A stretch of DNA of 64,000 nt from an uncultured Collinsella sp. Lineage in GTDB: Bacteria; Actinomycetota; Coriobacteriia; Coriobacteriales; Coriobacteriaceae. Numbering within the stretch: the first letter of the stretch is position 1; the number at the start of each line of letters is the position of its first letter. Where the stretch lies: contig CABUNB010000002.1 of the NCBI GenBank assembly GCA_902492755.1, positions 52,801-116,800 on the forward strand, in the 5' to 3' direction. This document shows positions 26,065-34,061 of the stretch, piece by piece. A model generated the notes under the pieces. That model was not told where the DNA came from. It saw only the letters and a list, made by a program, of their open reading frames with translations, and searched no databases. The translations under genes were made by a program, and so were the position numbers.

Positions 26065-26158
26065 AACCTGCCAAAACGGGACAGGTTTATTTTGGTAGGT
26101 TTTATCTGCGCAAACGCCAAAACCGCCGCAAAGGGACAGACGCCCTTGCGGCGGTTTT
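26063..26158 (+). terminator. Two tandem GGGACAG-loop hairpins after the ABC operon
   Basis: Hairpin 1 (26063-26104) pairs AAAACCTGCCAAAA with its near-complement around GGGACAGG. Hairpin 2 (26119-26158) pairs AAAACCGCCGCAAGGG-type arms around GGGACAGACG and ends in TTTT. The same loop motif recurs at 29142, 32019 and 57188. Hairpin 2 is a good intrinsic terminator; hairpin 1 begins inside the stop codon. Confidence 0.75.
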
Positions 26159-26222
26159 CGCATATTATGTCGATAATCCGATATTCAATCAGACATTCTG
26201 GCTAAGGACTAAGGAAACTGCC

Positions 26223-28247
26223 ATGAAAAGACTCCCCCGCTTTGCGTTAGCCGCCGCGTTGTTTGCCGGCGCGCTCGCAGGCATCCCAAGCCTCGCTTTC
26301 GCGGGAAACCTGCCCGCCGCTATTGACGGCTCCGTGGCCGTCATGCACACCAACGACATCCACGGCAGCTACAAGTACAGCTACAACGCAAGCAAGGGCA
26401 CCGGCACTGTCGGCTTTGACGGACTGGCGGTTCTCTATAGCGCCCAAAGCAGCGCCCCCGATCTTCTGCTCGATGCAGGCGATACCTTCCACGGGCAGTC
26501 CTTTGCCACCATGAGCGAGGGCAAGAGCATCGCCGAGCTCATGGGCACCTTCTACGCCGACGGCTACGACGCGACCACGCCAGGCAACCACGACTGGAGC
26601 TACGGCGCGGACAAACTCCGCACCATGACCGGCTACAGCACCACCGGCACGCCCTTCGCCATGCTCTGCGCGAACGCGAAGTCTACGAGCGGCGTATGGA
26701 GCTCGAGCATCACGAAGACGCTCGATCGCACCTGGGAGGATAGCGAAGATTACTCCACATTCGACTACAAAATCAAGGTCGGCGTCGTAGGTGCCATGGA
26801 TGAGTCGCTGGGATCCTCGCTGCGCGCGGACCTGGTCGCGGGTACGTCGTTCTCGAGTGCCGCGAACGCCATCAATACCGAGGCAGAACAGCTGCGCAGG
26901 GAGGGCTGCGATGTTGTTGTGTGTATCGCGCACACACTCGACGCCAAGACCTTTGCCACGCGGCTCCGTGGCGTCGATGCCCTTATCGCAGGCCACGAGC
27001 ACATCAACCTTAACGAGAAGGTGACGGGAGCCGACGGCGAGACGATCCACGTTGTCGAGGCAGGCAGCGCCTTTGCCGAGGTGGGGCTGCTTTCCATTCC
27101 GTACAAGTACGACACCAATGGCACCGAGACGACCGACGATGACACGGTCACGGTCCCTGCAGACGGCAGCGACGAGAAGCTCTACACCGCCAAGAACGTC
27201 AACGACCTTTTGGCAGACCCCGACAAGGGCTCCGACTACCAAAGCTGCCTTGAAGCCGTCCGCAACAAGATCAAGCCGCTCGACGAGGCCTTTGAAAACG
27301 AATCGAACAAGGTGCTCGGCACATCCACCACCAACTATTTCTACGGCGAGGACGCCGCAGGCACGCATGGTTGGGAAATGGTGCGCACCACCGATTTCCG
27401 CCCCAGCAAGGAGGGCGATACCACCAAGGCCCAGACCATCGGCCACGTGATTTGCGGCTCCTATCTTGCCCTGACGGGCGCGGACCTCGCTATCGAAAAC
27501 GCTGGCGGCATCCGCGGCGGCATCGCGGCGGGCAACGTGACCGCCGGCAACGTCATCGCCATCTCGCCCTACGGCAACACCGTGGAAACCTGGACCATGA
27601 CCGGCGCGGACTTCCTCGCAGCACTCGAGCACTCGCTGCAAATCAGCGACGAATGCAATCACAGCTACGAGCTTCAGCAAGCCTACGTGGCAGCCGGCCA
27701 TACCGAGCAGGAGGCGCAAGACAAGTACAAGTGGCGCGATGACTCTGGCAGCGTTCTCTCCTTTGGCGGCATCAACGTGACGATTGATTGGACGCAGCCC
27801 GAAGGCAAGCGCATTGTGAGTGCCACACTCACCAAGGACGGCAGTACGCTCGACCCCGCCAAGACCTATACCGTCGCCACCAACAACTACATCATTACCA
27901 ACACGACCGACTTTCCCACCTTTGCACACGCCACCAAGTACACCGAGTGGGGCACGTGCGAGGCGGCGCTGAGGGCGCTGATTGGGCAGAACGGCTGGGA
28001 GAGCAAGATGGTCGGGCTCGCCGGCACCATCAGCTTTGGCTCCGCTGCCGTGGACCCCACGCCCACACCGGCCCCGACGCCTAAGCCCTCGCCTAAGACG
28101 GACACGGCGACCACGAAGGTCATCACCAAGAAGACGACCGGTAAGCTCGCCGCAACGGGAGATCGCACGCTGGCAGTAGTTGGCGCATGCCTTATCGGCG
28201 GCATCATCGTCATCATGCTCGGCATTATCTGGAAGCGTCGACGCTAA
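26223..28247 (+). CDS. Cell-wall-anchored 5'-nucleotidase (UshA family)
   Basis: A secreted nucleotidase releasing nucleosides and phosphate outside the cell. The 674 residues start with a signal peptide (cleavage near AFA-G, residue 28). The metallophosphatase domain shows MHTNDIHG (D45, H47), LLDAGDTFHG, PGNHDWSYG and AGHEHINL. The substrate-binding 5'-nucleotidase domain follows, with NAGGIRGGI and ISPYGNTVETWTMTG. A Pro/Thr/Lys-rich linker leads to KLAATGD, a hydrophobic helix and KRRR, a sortase signal of LAxTG type. It has its own terminator downstream. A 2',3'-cyclic phosphodiesterase activity is also possible. Confidence 0.93.
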   Translation: MKRLPRFALAAALFAGALAGIPSLAFAGNLPAAIDGSVAVMHTNDIHGSYKYSYNASKGTGTVGFDGLAVLYSAQSSAPDLLLDAGDTFHGQSFATMSEGKSIAELMGTFYADGYDATTPGNHDWSYGADKLRTMTGYSTTGTPFAMLCANAKSTSGVWSSSITKTLDRTWEDSEDYSTFDYKIKVGVVGAMDESLGSSLRADLVAGTSFSSAANAINTEAEQLRREGCDVVVCIAHTLDAKTFATRLRGVDALIAGHEHINLNEKVTGADGETIHVVEAGSAFAEVGLLSIPYKYDTNGTETTDDDTVTVPADGSDEKLYTAKNVNDLLADPDKGSDYQSCLEAVRNKIKPLDEAFENESNKVLGTSTTNYFYGEDAAGTHGWEMVRTTDFRPSKEGDTTKAQTIGHVICGSYLALTGADLAIENAGGIRGGIAAGNVTAGNVIAISPYGNTVETWTMTGADFLAALEHSLQISDECNHSYELQQAYVAAGHTEQEAQDKYKWRDDSGSVLSFGGINVTIDWTQPEGKRIVSATLTKDGSTLDPAKTYTVATNNYIITNTTDFPTFAHATKYTEWGTCEAALRALIGQNGWESKMVGLAGTISFGSAAVDPTPTPAPTPKPSPKTDTATTKVITKKTTGKLAATGDRTLAVVGACLIGGIIVIMLGIIWKRRR

Positions 28248-28298
28248 GCTACACCGCCGGGCCTTGCAGCCCCGCCGCGTAAACCTTATATCGAGCAC

Positions 28299-28333
28299 AG
28301 AAGCCCGTCCGAATTTGATCGGATGGGCTTCTT
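28299..28333 (+). terminator. Terminator after the 5'-nucleotidase gene
   Basis: AGAAGCCCGTCCGA and TCGGATGGGCTTCTT pair over a six-base loop with one G-T pair, 51 bp behind the stop codon. Confidence 0.85.
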
Positions 28334-28375
28334 GGTGGGTATCATGGTTGGATGATCATGAGGAGGTTTCCCTAC

Positions 28376-29143
28376 ATGGAATTGTTTGAGCCAATTCTTC
28401 ATTTCTTTGCACAACGATGGGTCCACAACATCATCTGGGCCGGTATCTTGGCCATCGGCACCGCCGTTGCCGCCAAAATCGCGTCCAAGACCCTGCACCA
28501 CCTGCTTAACCGCGATGATAACCCGCTCCCAGCATCGAGCATCTTCATCAACATCGCGCGCGCCGTCATCTGGATGATCGGCGGCAGCTTTATCCTCGAC
28601 AACTGTTTTGGCATTAATGCAAACGCCCTCGTCGCCGCTCTTGGCGTCGGCGGCATCGCCATCTCGCTCGGCTTTCAGGACACGCTGTCGAACCTTATCG
28701 GCGGTATGCAGGTGACCTTTATGGGCATCATCAAGCCTGGCGACAATATCGAGGTCGGCGGCGTGTCAGGCGTGGTCCAAGACATCACCTGGCGCCACAC
28801 GACCATCGAGGACGCCTGCGGGCAGACCATCATTGTGCCCAACTCCAACATCTCCAAGAACACGCTCGTGCATCTGATGCCCTTTGGGCGCGTGGCCGTG
28901 CCCGTTGCCGTAAAGGACACGTCTAAGTGGGCTTCCCTTGACGCGCTGGCAGACGAGCTCACGAGCGCAACCAAAACGGCCGTCTCGCGCATCTCTGGCT
29001 TTGACAAGGAGCCGTACGTGCTCTTTAGCGAGATCGGCGACTTTGGCATCAAGGGCAAAATCATCTTTATCGTCAGCGACGATAGCACCACTTTTACGGC
29101 AGCCGACGCCTGCATCCGCGCCATCGCCCCCATCATCGCCTAA
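28376..29143 (+). CDS. Small-conductance mechanosensitive channel, MscS family
   Basis: A 255-residue channel that opens under membrane tension to release solutes. Three hydrophobic segments lie at about 15-35, 55-78 and 80-105. The last is the Gly/Ala-rich pore helix (NALVAALGVGGIAISLGFQDTLSNLIGG). It is followed by the beta domain (IKPGDNIEVGGVSGVVQDI, IVPNSNISKNTLVH) and a short alpha/beta cap. ATG at 28376 is used because AGGAGG sits ten bases upstream; an ATG at 28352 lies before that site. It is shorter than E. coli MscS but complete. Confidence 0.92.
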   Translation: MELFEPILHFFAQRWVHNIIWAGILAIGTAVAAKIASKTLHHLLNRDDNPLPASSIFINIARAVIWMIGGSFILDNCFGINANALVAALGVGGIAISLGFQDTLSNLIGGMQVTFMGIIKPGDNIEVGGVSGVVQDITWRHTTIEDACGQTIIVPNSNISKNTLVHLMPFGRVAVPVAVKDTSKWASLDALADELTSATKTAVSRISGFDKEPYVLFSEIGDFGIKGKIIFIVSDDSTTFTAADACIRAIAPIIA

Positions 29144-29181
29144 ACCACCGCAAAGGGGACAGGCATCTTTGTAGTGGTTTT
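29142..29181 (+). terminator. GGGGACAGG-loop hairpin after mscS
   Basis: AAACCACCGCAAAG and CTTTGTAGTGGTTTT pair around a GGGACAGGCAT loop, and the hairpin overlaps the last base of the stop codon. It belongs to the family also seen at 26063, 26119, 32019 and 57188. Confidence 0.7.
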
Positions 29182-29236
29182 CATTCGTGGTACCATGGTT
29201 CATATCGTTGTTTAAACGACTAAGGGAGTAGACACC

Positions 29237-31153
29237 ATGGAAGAGGCCTATCGTCAAGCACGCAAGCGCGGCGAGCAGGGACGCCGTCGCGCCATCAGCC
29301 AAAGCGAGCATCCATACCTTACGGACCTCGATAGCTTGGTTGCTCAGCTCCCCTTAGGTCAGCGAGAGAATGTCGGCCTGCGGGATATTCCGCTCGAAAT
29401 GGTCGTCGGCACGGTCACCAAGGGCCGTCAGTCCGCCTTTTCGTGTAACTTTATGCCCCTGCTTCCGTTTAGCACCGAGTTCGCCCGCAAGTGGTCCAAC
29501 CTCTACGACACCCAGGTGACCGAGGGCTATCGCGACCCCGTCATCGTCACCGAGTTCATGCATCGGTTCTATGTCCAGGAAGGCAACAAACGCGTCAGTG
29601 TCCTCAAATTCCTAGACGCCCCGACGGTTTCGGCCAAGGTCACCCGTCTCTACCCCGGCACATGGGATTCCGTCGAAAGCCGCCTGTACGGCGAGTTCTG
29701 CGCGTTTTGGCGCGTCTGCCCCCTATACGAGATCGAGTTCTCGCGTGAGGGAAACTACGAAACGCTCGCCAAGATGCTCGGTCAGAACCTTATCGAAAAA
29801 TGGCCGCAGAAAAAGGTCGACTACCTGCGCCACACCTTCCTGCTCTTTAAGCGTGCCTACCTTCGCGCAGGCGGCGACCACCTGGACATTACGCCTGCCG
29901 ACGCCATGCTCGTCTACCTCAATGTGTACAACCAGGACCGCCTGCTGGATACGCCGACGGATATCGTCGTAAACCGCCTGTGCAAGATTTGGCGCGAACT
30001 GGTCATTGCCGGCAAAAATGACGAGGACAAGGTCGATCTCGTCGAAGCGCCGAGCGTCGACGAGGAGGAGATGCCCGCCAAGTCCACCTCCGGTGTGCTC
30101 AACTTCTTTATGGGCAAGACCGTCTACTCGGCGGCCAACCCCCTGCGCATCGCCTTTATCCATGAGTTCCCCTGCGCGACGTCGAGCTGGGACAGCCTGC
30201 ACGACCAAGGGCGTCAGTATCTCGATGAGCACTTTGGCGGTATCGTGCGCACCGAGGCGTTCGAGGACTGTCACGATCCGGACGTGTTCTACGCCGCCGT
30301 GGAAACGGCTGTCAAACATGGAGCAAACGTCATATTCTCGACCTCGCACCGCCTGATGGAATACACGCTCAGGGCTGCCGTTGAGTATCCCCGGGTTCGG
30401 TTCCTCAACTGCTCTATCGGCCTTCCCCATCAAAGCGTCCGTTCGTACTTTGGCAAGATGTACGAGGCCAAGTTTCTCCTGGGCGCCCTTGCCGCCAGCA
30501 TGGCGGACAACCACCGCATCGGTTACCACGCGTCGGTCTTCGCCTCGGGCGCACTCAGCGAGATCAACGCCTTTGCGATTGGCGCCTCGCTGCTCGACCC
30601 CCGTGCGCAAATTATCCTGACCTGGGGTGATGTGCCCGCTGGAGGTCTCGCCGAGGCCATGTGCCGCGAAGGCGTGAGCGTCATGACCGGCGCTGACATG
30701 TCAAAGCCGCTCGAAGACCCAACGGCCTACGGGCTTCACCGCTTGGTCGACGGCAAAGTTACCGGCATCGCCATGCCGGCCTGGAACTGGGGCCGATACT
30801 ACGAGCTTATCGTGCGAAGCCTGCTGCATGGCACCTGGGATGAGACCAGTGACGACAGCCAGGTTCGCGCCGTCAACTACTGGTATGGCATGAGCTCGGG
30901 CGTCATCGACATTCGCTACGCTCCGGGCCTGCCCTATCAGACGCGCAAACTGGTGCAGCTGCTCCGCAATGGCATCGTCGAGGGCTCCATCAATCCCTTT
31001 GGCGGCGAGCTTCATAGCCAAGACGGCGTGGTGCAGATCGAGGGCTTTCCCCCACTGCCGAGCGCGCAGATTGTCGAGATGAATTGGCTGGCGGACAACG
31101 TGGTAGGCACCATTCCGCAGCTCGACGATGAGCCGGGAGTTACCGCCCTATGA
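29237..31153 (+). CDS. ParB-like N-terminal domain fused to BMP/PnrA-type nucleoside-binding domain
   Basis: A 638-residue protein without signal peptide or lipobox, so cytosolic. The first 150 residues include VIVTEFMHRFYVQEGNKRVSVLKFL, the G-N-x-R box of ParB/sulfiredoxin-like domains. A helical middle part (residues 160-270) follows. The C-terminal 340 residues (LRIAFIHEFPCATSSWDSLHDQGR, NVIFSTSHRLMEYTLRAA, GKMYEAKFLLGALAASM, VITWGDVPAGG-type) match the BMP/PnrA/Med periplasmic-binding fold, which binds purine nucleosides in PnrA. It overlaps the phosphoesterase gene by four bases. A ligand-sensing role is inferred. Confidence 0.8.
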   Translation: MEEAYRQARKRGEQGRRRAISQSEHPYLTDLDSLVAQLPLGQRENVGLRDIPLEMVVGTVTKGRQSAFSCNFMPLLPFSTEFARKWSNLYDTQVTEGYRDPVIVTEFMHRFYVQEGNKRVSVLKFLDAPTVSAKVTRLYPGTWDSVESRLYGEFCAFWRVCPLYEIEFSREGNYETLAKMLGQNLIEKWPQKKVDYLRHTFLLFKRAYLRAGGDHLDITPADAMLVYLNVYNQDRLLDTPTDIVVNRLCKIWRELVIAGKNDEDKVDLVEAPSVDEEEMPAKSTSGVLNFFMGKTVYSAANPLRIAFIHEFPCATSSWDSLHDQGRQYLDEHFGGIVRTEAFEDCHDPDVFYAAVETAVKHGANVIFSTSHRLMEYTLRAAVEYPRVRFLNCSIGLPHQSVRSYFGKMYEAKFLLGALAASMADNHRIGYHASVFASGALSEINAFAIGASLLDPRAQIILTWGDVPAGGLAEAMCREGVSVMTGADMSKPLEDPTAYGLHRLVDGKVTGIAMPAWNWGRYYELIVRSLLHGTWDETSDDSQVRAVNYWYGMSSGVIDIRYAPGLPYQTRKLVQLLRNGIVEGSINPFGGELHSQDGVVQIEGFPPLPSAQIVEMNWLADNVVGTIPQLDDEPGVTAL

Positions 31154-31860
31154 AGATCCTTGCCATAGCCGATACAGAGGAACGATGCCTTTGGGAGTGC
31201 TTTCGCAAGGAACGCTTTGAGGGAGTCGACCTGATTTTGTCCGCCGGCGATCTGGACCCGGACTATCTTGAGTTTTTAGTTACGGTCATCAACAAGCCGC
31301 TCATCTACGTGCGCGGCAATCACGATGATCGCTACGCACGTCATGCACCGGGCGGATGTATCTGCGTGGAAGACAGCGTGTACACGTACCGAGGGATTCG
31401 CATTGCGGGCCTTGGCGGATCCATGCGTTATCGCGACGGCGCCAACATGTACACCGAGCGCGAGATGGCCAAGCGTATGCGCAAGCTGTCCCGCAAAGTG
31501 AGGATGGTCGGCGGCTGCGACATTCTGCTTACCCATGCACCCGCCGCCGGTATGGGTGATCTGGACAATCTGCCGCATCGAGGGTTTGAGTGCTTTAACA
31601 CGGCGCTTGAGTCCTGGGGGGCCGACTACATGGTGCATGGGCATGTACACCAAAGCTATGGTCGCGACTTTCAACGCGAGCGGCAGCATGTGTGTGGAAC
31701 GACGATCATCAACGCCTGCGGCTATACGCAGTTTGAGCTCGACCAGACGCGCTACCCCATCCGTGGCTGGCAGGCAGCCTGGCTCAATTCGCAAACCATG
31801 CGCCGCGAGCTCAAGCGCCACGATGCCATCGAGTCCTCAACAGCCAGAACGCCCTGGTAA
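31150..31860 (+). CDS. Calcineurin-like metallophosphoesterase
   Basis: A 236-residue cytosolic phosphoesterase with the dinuclear-metal motifs in order: AIADTEERCLW (D replaces the usual D-x-H partner), SAGDLDPDYLEF, YVRGNHDDRY, LLTHAPAAGMGDLD and VHGHVHQSYG. The DxH histidine of motif one is not visible, since the protein reads ADTEE, so metal-site composition may differ. The start codon overlaps the stop of the ParB-like/BMP gene (ATGA), implying coupled translation and a shared function. The substrate is unknown. Confidence 0.87.
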   Translation: MKILAIADTEERCLWECFRKERFEGVDLILSAGDLDPDYLEFLVTVINKPLIYVRGNHDDRYARHAPGGCICVEDSVYTYRGIRIAGLGGSMRYRDGANMYTEREMAKRMRKLSRKVRMVGGCDILLTHAPAAGMGDLDNLPHRGFECFNTALESWGADYMVHGHVHQSYGRDFQRERQHVCGTTIINACGYTQFELDQTRYPIRGWQAAWLNSQTMRRELKRHDAIESSTARTPW

Positions 31861-31890
31861 CCACCTTTAAGGCTTGACGCTGCGCCGGCC

Positions 31891-31976
31891 CCAAGCACCC
31901 CATCTCGCCCCTCAAACCGTCGCTCGCGTACCAAAGTACGCGTCGCTCCTCTTTCGGGGCGGCCTGGGGCACTTGG
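31891..31976 (+). ncRNA. 86-nt 3'-UTR structured element, copy 1
   Basis: In the sense of the upstream phosphoesterase gene, the element is closed by CCAAG...CTTGG. Next comes a second stem CGCCCC/GGGGCG, then conserved internal-loop strands (TCAAACCGTCGCTC and GTCGCTCCTCTTTC) around the hairpin GCGTAC-CAAA-GTACGC. Copy 2 at 39304-39389 is also exactly 86 nt and changes the second stem to TGCCGT/ACGGCA while keeping it paired. It begins 31 bases behind the stop codon and is followed by a terminator. Confidence 0.7.
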
Positions 31977-32018
31977 AACCGGCTCGCTGCGATGCCATAA
32001 CATTGACGCCAAAGTGCC

Positions 32019-32059
32019 AAAACCACCACAAAGGTGCCTGTCCCCTTTGTGGTGGTTTT
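32019..32059. terminator. GGGGACAGG-type hairpin, bidirectional
   Basis: AAAACCACCACAAAGG and CCTTTGTGGTGGTTTT form a near-perfect stem around TGCCTGTC, with A and T flanks that would terminate in both directions. It ends the phosphoesterase transcript and faces the end of rplA. The loop is the GGGACAGG family motif in reverse orientation. Confidence 0.8.
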
Positions 32060-32072
32060 GACCCGAGATAGC

Positions 32073-32112
32073 AAGAAACCCGGTCCTGCACAAGGCAGAA
32101 CCGGGTTTCTTT
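32073..32112 (-). terminator. Terminator after rplA
   Basis: AAAGAAACCCGGTTCTGC and its complement with one mismatch pair over a short loop, and T tracts lie on both sides. It lies 36 bp behind the rplA stop codon and closes the rplK-rplA transcript. Confidence 0.88.
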
Positions 32113-32147
32113 AGCAATGCTTGCTTTGCTCAGGCAGTAACTAGCAG

Positions 32148-32855
32148 TTACTCAGCCAGGAAGTCGCGCTGGACAGCGGGATCGACCTTGACGCCAGGGC
32201 CCATGGTGGAAGACACGGAGATGGACTTGACGTACTTGCCCTTAGCAGAAGAGGGCTTGACGCGCAGGATCTCGGTGTACAGGGCAGCGTAGTTCTCGAC
32301 GAGCTGCTGCTCAGAGAAGGACTTCTTGCCCAGGGGCACGTGGCAGATGCCGTAGCGGTCGGCGCGGTACTCAACGCGGCCAGCTTTGAGCTCGGAGACC
32401 ATCTTGGCGACGTCCATGGTCACGGTGCCGAGCTTGGGGTTCGGCATGAGGCCACGGGGACCAAGGATCTTACCGATGCGGCCAACCTTGGCCATCATGT
32501 TCGGCGTAGCGATAGCGGCGTCGAAGTTGATCTCGCCCTTCTGGATCTGGGCGACGAGCTCGTCGGAACCGATGATGTCGGCGCCGGCGGCCTCGGCCTC
32601 GCGGGCCTTCTCGCCCTCGGCGAAGACGGCAACACGAACGGTCTTGCCGGTGCCGTGGGGCAGGGAGATGGAACCACGGATGTTCTGGTCAGCCTTACGA
32701 GTATCGATGCCCAGACGGAAGTGGGCCTCGACGGTCTCGTCGAACTTGGCGGTGTCGAGCTCCTTGATGAGCTTGGCAGCCTGAAGGGGGGTGTAGAGCG
32801 TGGCGCGGTCGATCTTCTCGGCAGCGGCGTTATAGCTCTTACCATGCTTAGCCAT
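32148..32855 (-). CDS. rplA: 50S ribosomal protein L1
   Basis: L1 forms the mobile L1 stalk near the ribosomal E site and is often a translational repressor of its own operon. The 235 residues start MAKHGKSYNAA at 32855, since GGAGGTA is correctly spaced for this second ATG. Typical blocks include FDETVEAHFRLGIDTRKADQNIRG, LPHGTGKTVRVAVFA and GPRGLMPNPKLGTVT. It lies 117 bp behind rplK, with a hairpin-rich leader between them. A strong terminator follows, so rplJL is not reached from here. Confidence 0.97.
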   Translation of the reverse strand: MAKHGKSYNAAAEKIDRATLYTPLQAAKLIKELDTAKFDETVEAHFRLGIDTRKADQNIRGSISLPHGTGKTVRVAVFAEGEKAREAEAAGADIIGSDELVAQIQKGEINFDAAIATPNMMAKVGRIGKILGPRGLMPNPKLGTVTMDVAKMVSELKAGRVEYRADRYGICHVPLGKKSFSEQQLVENYAALYTEILRVKPSSAKGKYVKSISVSSTMGPGVKVDPAVQRDFLAE

Positions 32856-32972
32856 GTGCATTACCTCCTGTGGTTAAACGGGCGTGAGCCCTCCCACATC
32901 GTATCGTGTGCCCTATTGCACACATATAACGGGCACCCCGGTCGGAGCACCCGTCATTACCTAAAGAAATCG

Positions 32973-33401
32973 CTACTCAGCGATGGTGACGCCCATGGAA
33001 CGGGCGGTACCAGCGATGATCTTCTTGGCGGCGTCAATGTCGTTGGCATTGAGGTCCGGCATCTTGATCTCGGCGATCTTGGTGAGCTGCTCCTGGGAGA
33101 GCTGACCGACCTTGTCGGCCTGGGGCTTAGCGGAACCAGACTTGAGGTTCAGCTCCTTCTTGATGAGGTGAGCCGCCGGCGGGGTCTTGGTGATGAAGGA
33201 GAAGGACTTATCCTCGTAGACAGAGATCTCAACGGGGATGATGTCGCCCTTCTTGTCCTGCGTCTCGGCGTTAAAGGCCTGGCAGAACTGCATGATGTTC
33301 ACGCCAGCAGCGCCCAGGGCGGGGCCGACGGGAGGAGCGGGGTTAGCTGCACCAGCAGGAATCTGGAGCTTAATGACGTTGGCAACCTTCTTCTCAGCCA
33401 T
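32973..33401 (-). CDS. rplK: 50S ribosomal protein L11
   Basis: L11 sits at the stalk base and is required for the GTPase-associated centre and for RelA activation. The 142 residues contain IKLQIPAGAANPAPPVGPALGAAGVNIMQF and the C-terminal RNA-binding domain KKIIAGTARSMGVTI. MAEKKVANV at 33401 is the likely start; an ATG six bases earlier abuts the ribosome-binding site. It follows nusG on the same strand after 120 bp. Confidence 0.97.
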   Translation of the reverse strand: MAEKKVANVIKLQIPAGAANPAPPVGPALGAAGVNIMQFCQAFNAETQDKKGDIIPVEISVYEDKSFSFITKTPPAAHLIKKELNLKSGSAKPQADKVGQLSQEQLTKIAEIKMPDLNANDIDAAKKIIAGTARSMGVTIAE

Positions 33402-33521
33402 GGTCATTCCTTTCGAATCACGAGTGTGAAGTACTTGCTATATCGTAAGCACGCACGTGTTAGAAGCACTCCTGAGATGAGCAGTCACAGAAGAAGCACG
33501 CTCGCGCGAACGGACGAAAAC

Positions 33522-34058
33522 TTAAGCGATGACAGCGACCTGGTTAAAGTCGAGCTCGACCGGCGTCTCGCGACCAAAGATCATCAGCGTGACCTTGAGC
33601 TTGCCAGCCTCGGTGTTAACCTCGGAGACCTTGCCATCAAAGTCGGTAAGCGGGCCATCGGTGACACGGACGGACGTGCCGACCTGAATATCAACCGAGG
33701 TGCGCTTAGGCGAATCGCCCTTACCGGGACGACGAGTCATCTTGTTGTACTCGTCACGGGAAAGCGGAGCGGGCTTGCCGTTGCCGCCTAGGAAACCGGT
33801 GACGCCGGGCGTGTTGCGAACACACGTCCAAGCATCGTCATCCATCTCCATGCGGACCAGGACATAACCCGGGAAGATCTTGGAATCCTTGGTCTCGCGC
33901 TTGCCACCCTCTTTGATCTCGGTGACGCGCTCCATAGGAATCTCGATATCAAAGATACGGTCCTGCATGCCCATGGTCTCGATACGATGCTCGAGATCGG
34001 ACTTTACGCGGTTCTCGTATCCGGAGTAAGTGTGAACGACGTACCAACGCTTAGACAT
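33522..34058 (-). CDS. nusG: Transcription elongation/antitermination factor NusG
   Basis: NusG binds RNA polymerase and couples it to Rho or the ribosome. The 178-residue protein has the NGN domain (KRWYVVHTYSGYENRVKSDLEHRI, FPGYVLVRMEMDDDAWTCVRNTPGVTGFLG) and the C-terminal KOW domain (VRVTDGPLTDFDGKVSEVN). It starts three bases after the secE stop codon. The order secE-nusG-rplK-rplA is the conserved one. Confidence 0.98.
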   Translation of the reverse strand: MSKRWYVVHTYSGYENRVKSDLEHRIETMGMQDRIFDIEIPMERVTEIKEGGKRETKDSKIFPGYVLVRMEMDDDAWTCVRNTPGVTGFLGGNGKPAPLSRDEYNKMTRRPGKGDSPKRTSVDIQVGTSVRVTDGPLTDFDGKVSEVNTEAGKLKVTLMIFGRETPVELDFNQVAVIA

Positions 34059-34061
34059 GGT

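Noticed and set aside
26247..28298. Long antisense frame (683 residues) opposite the 5'-nucleotidase
   Set aside because: It is a high-GC shadow of a clearly conserved gene; similar antisense frames over asnS, clpC and lysS were rejected for the same reason.
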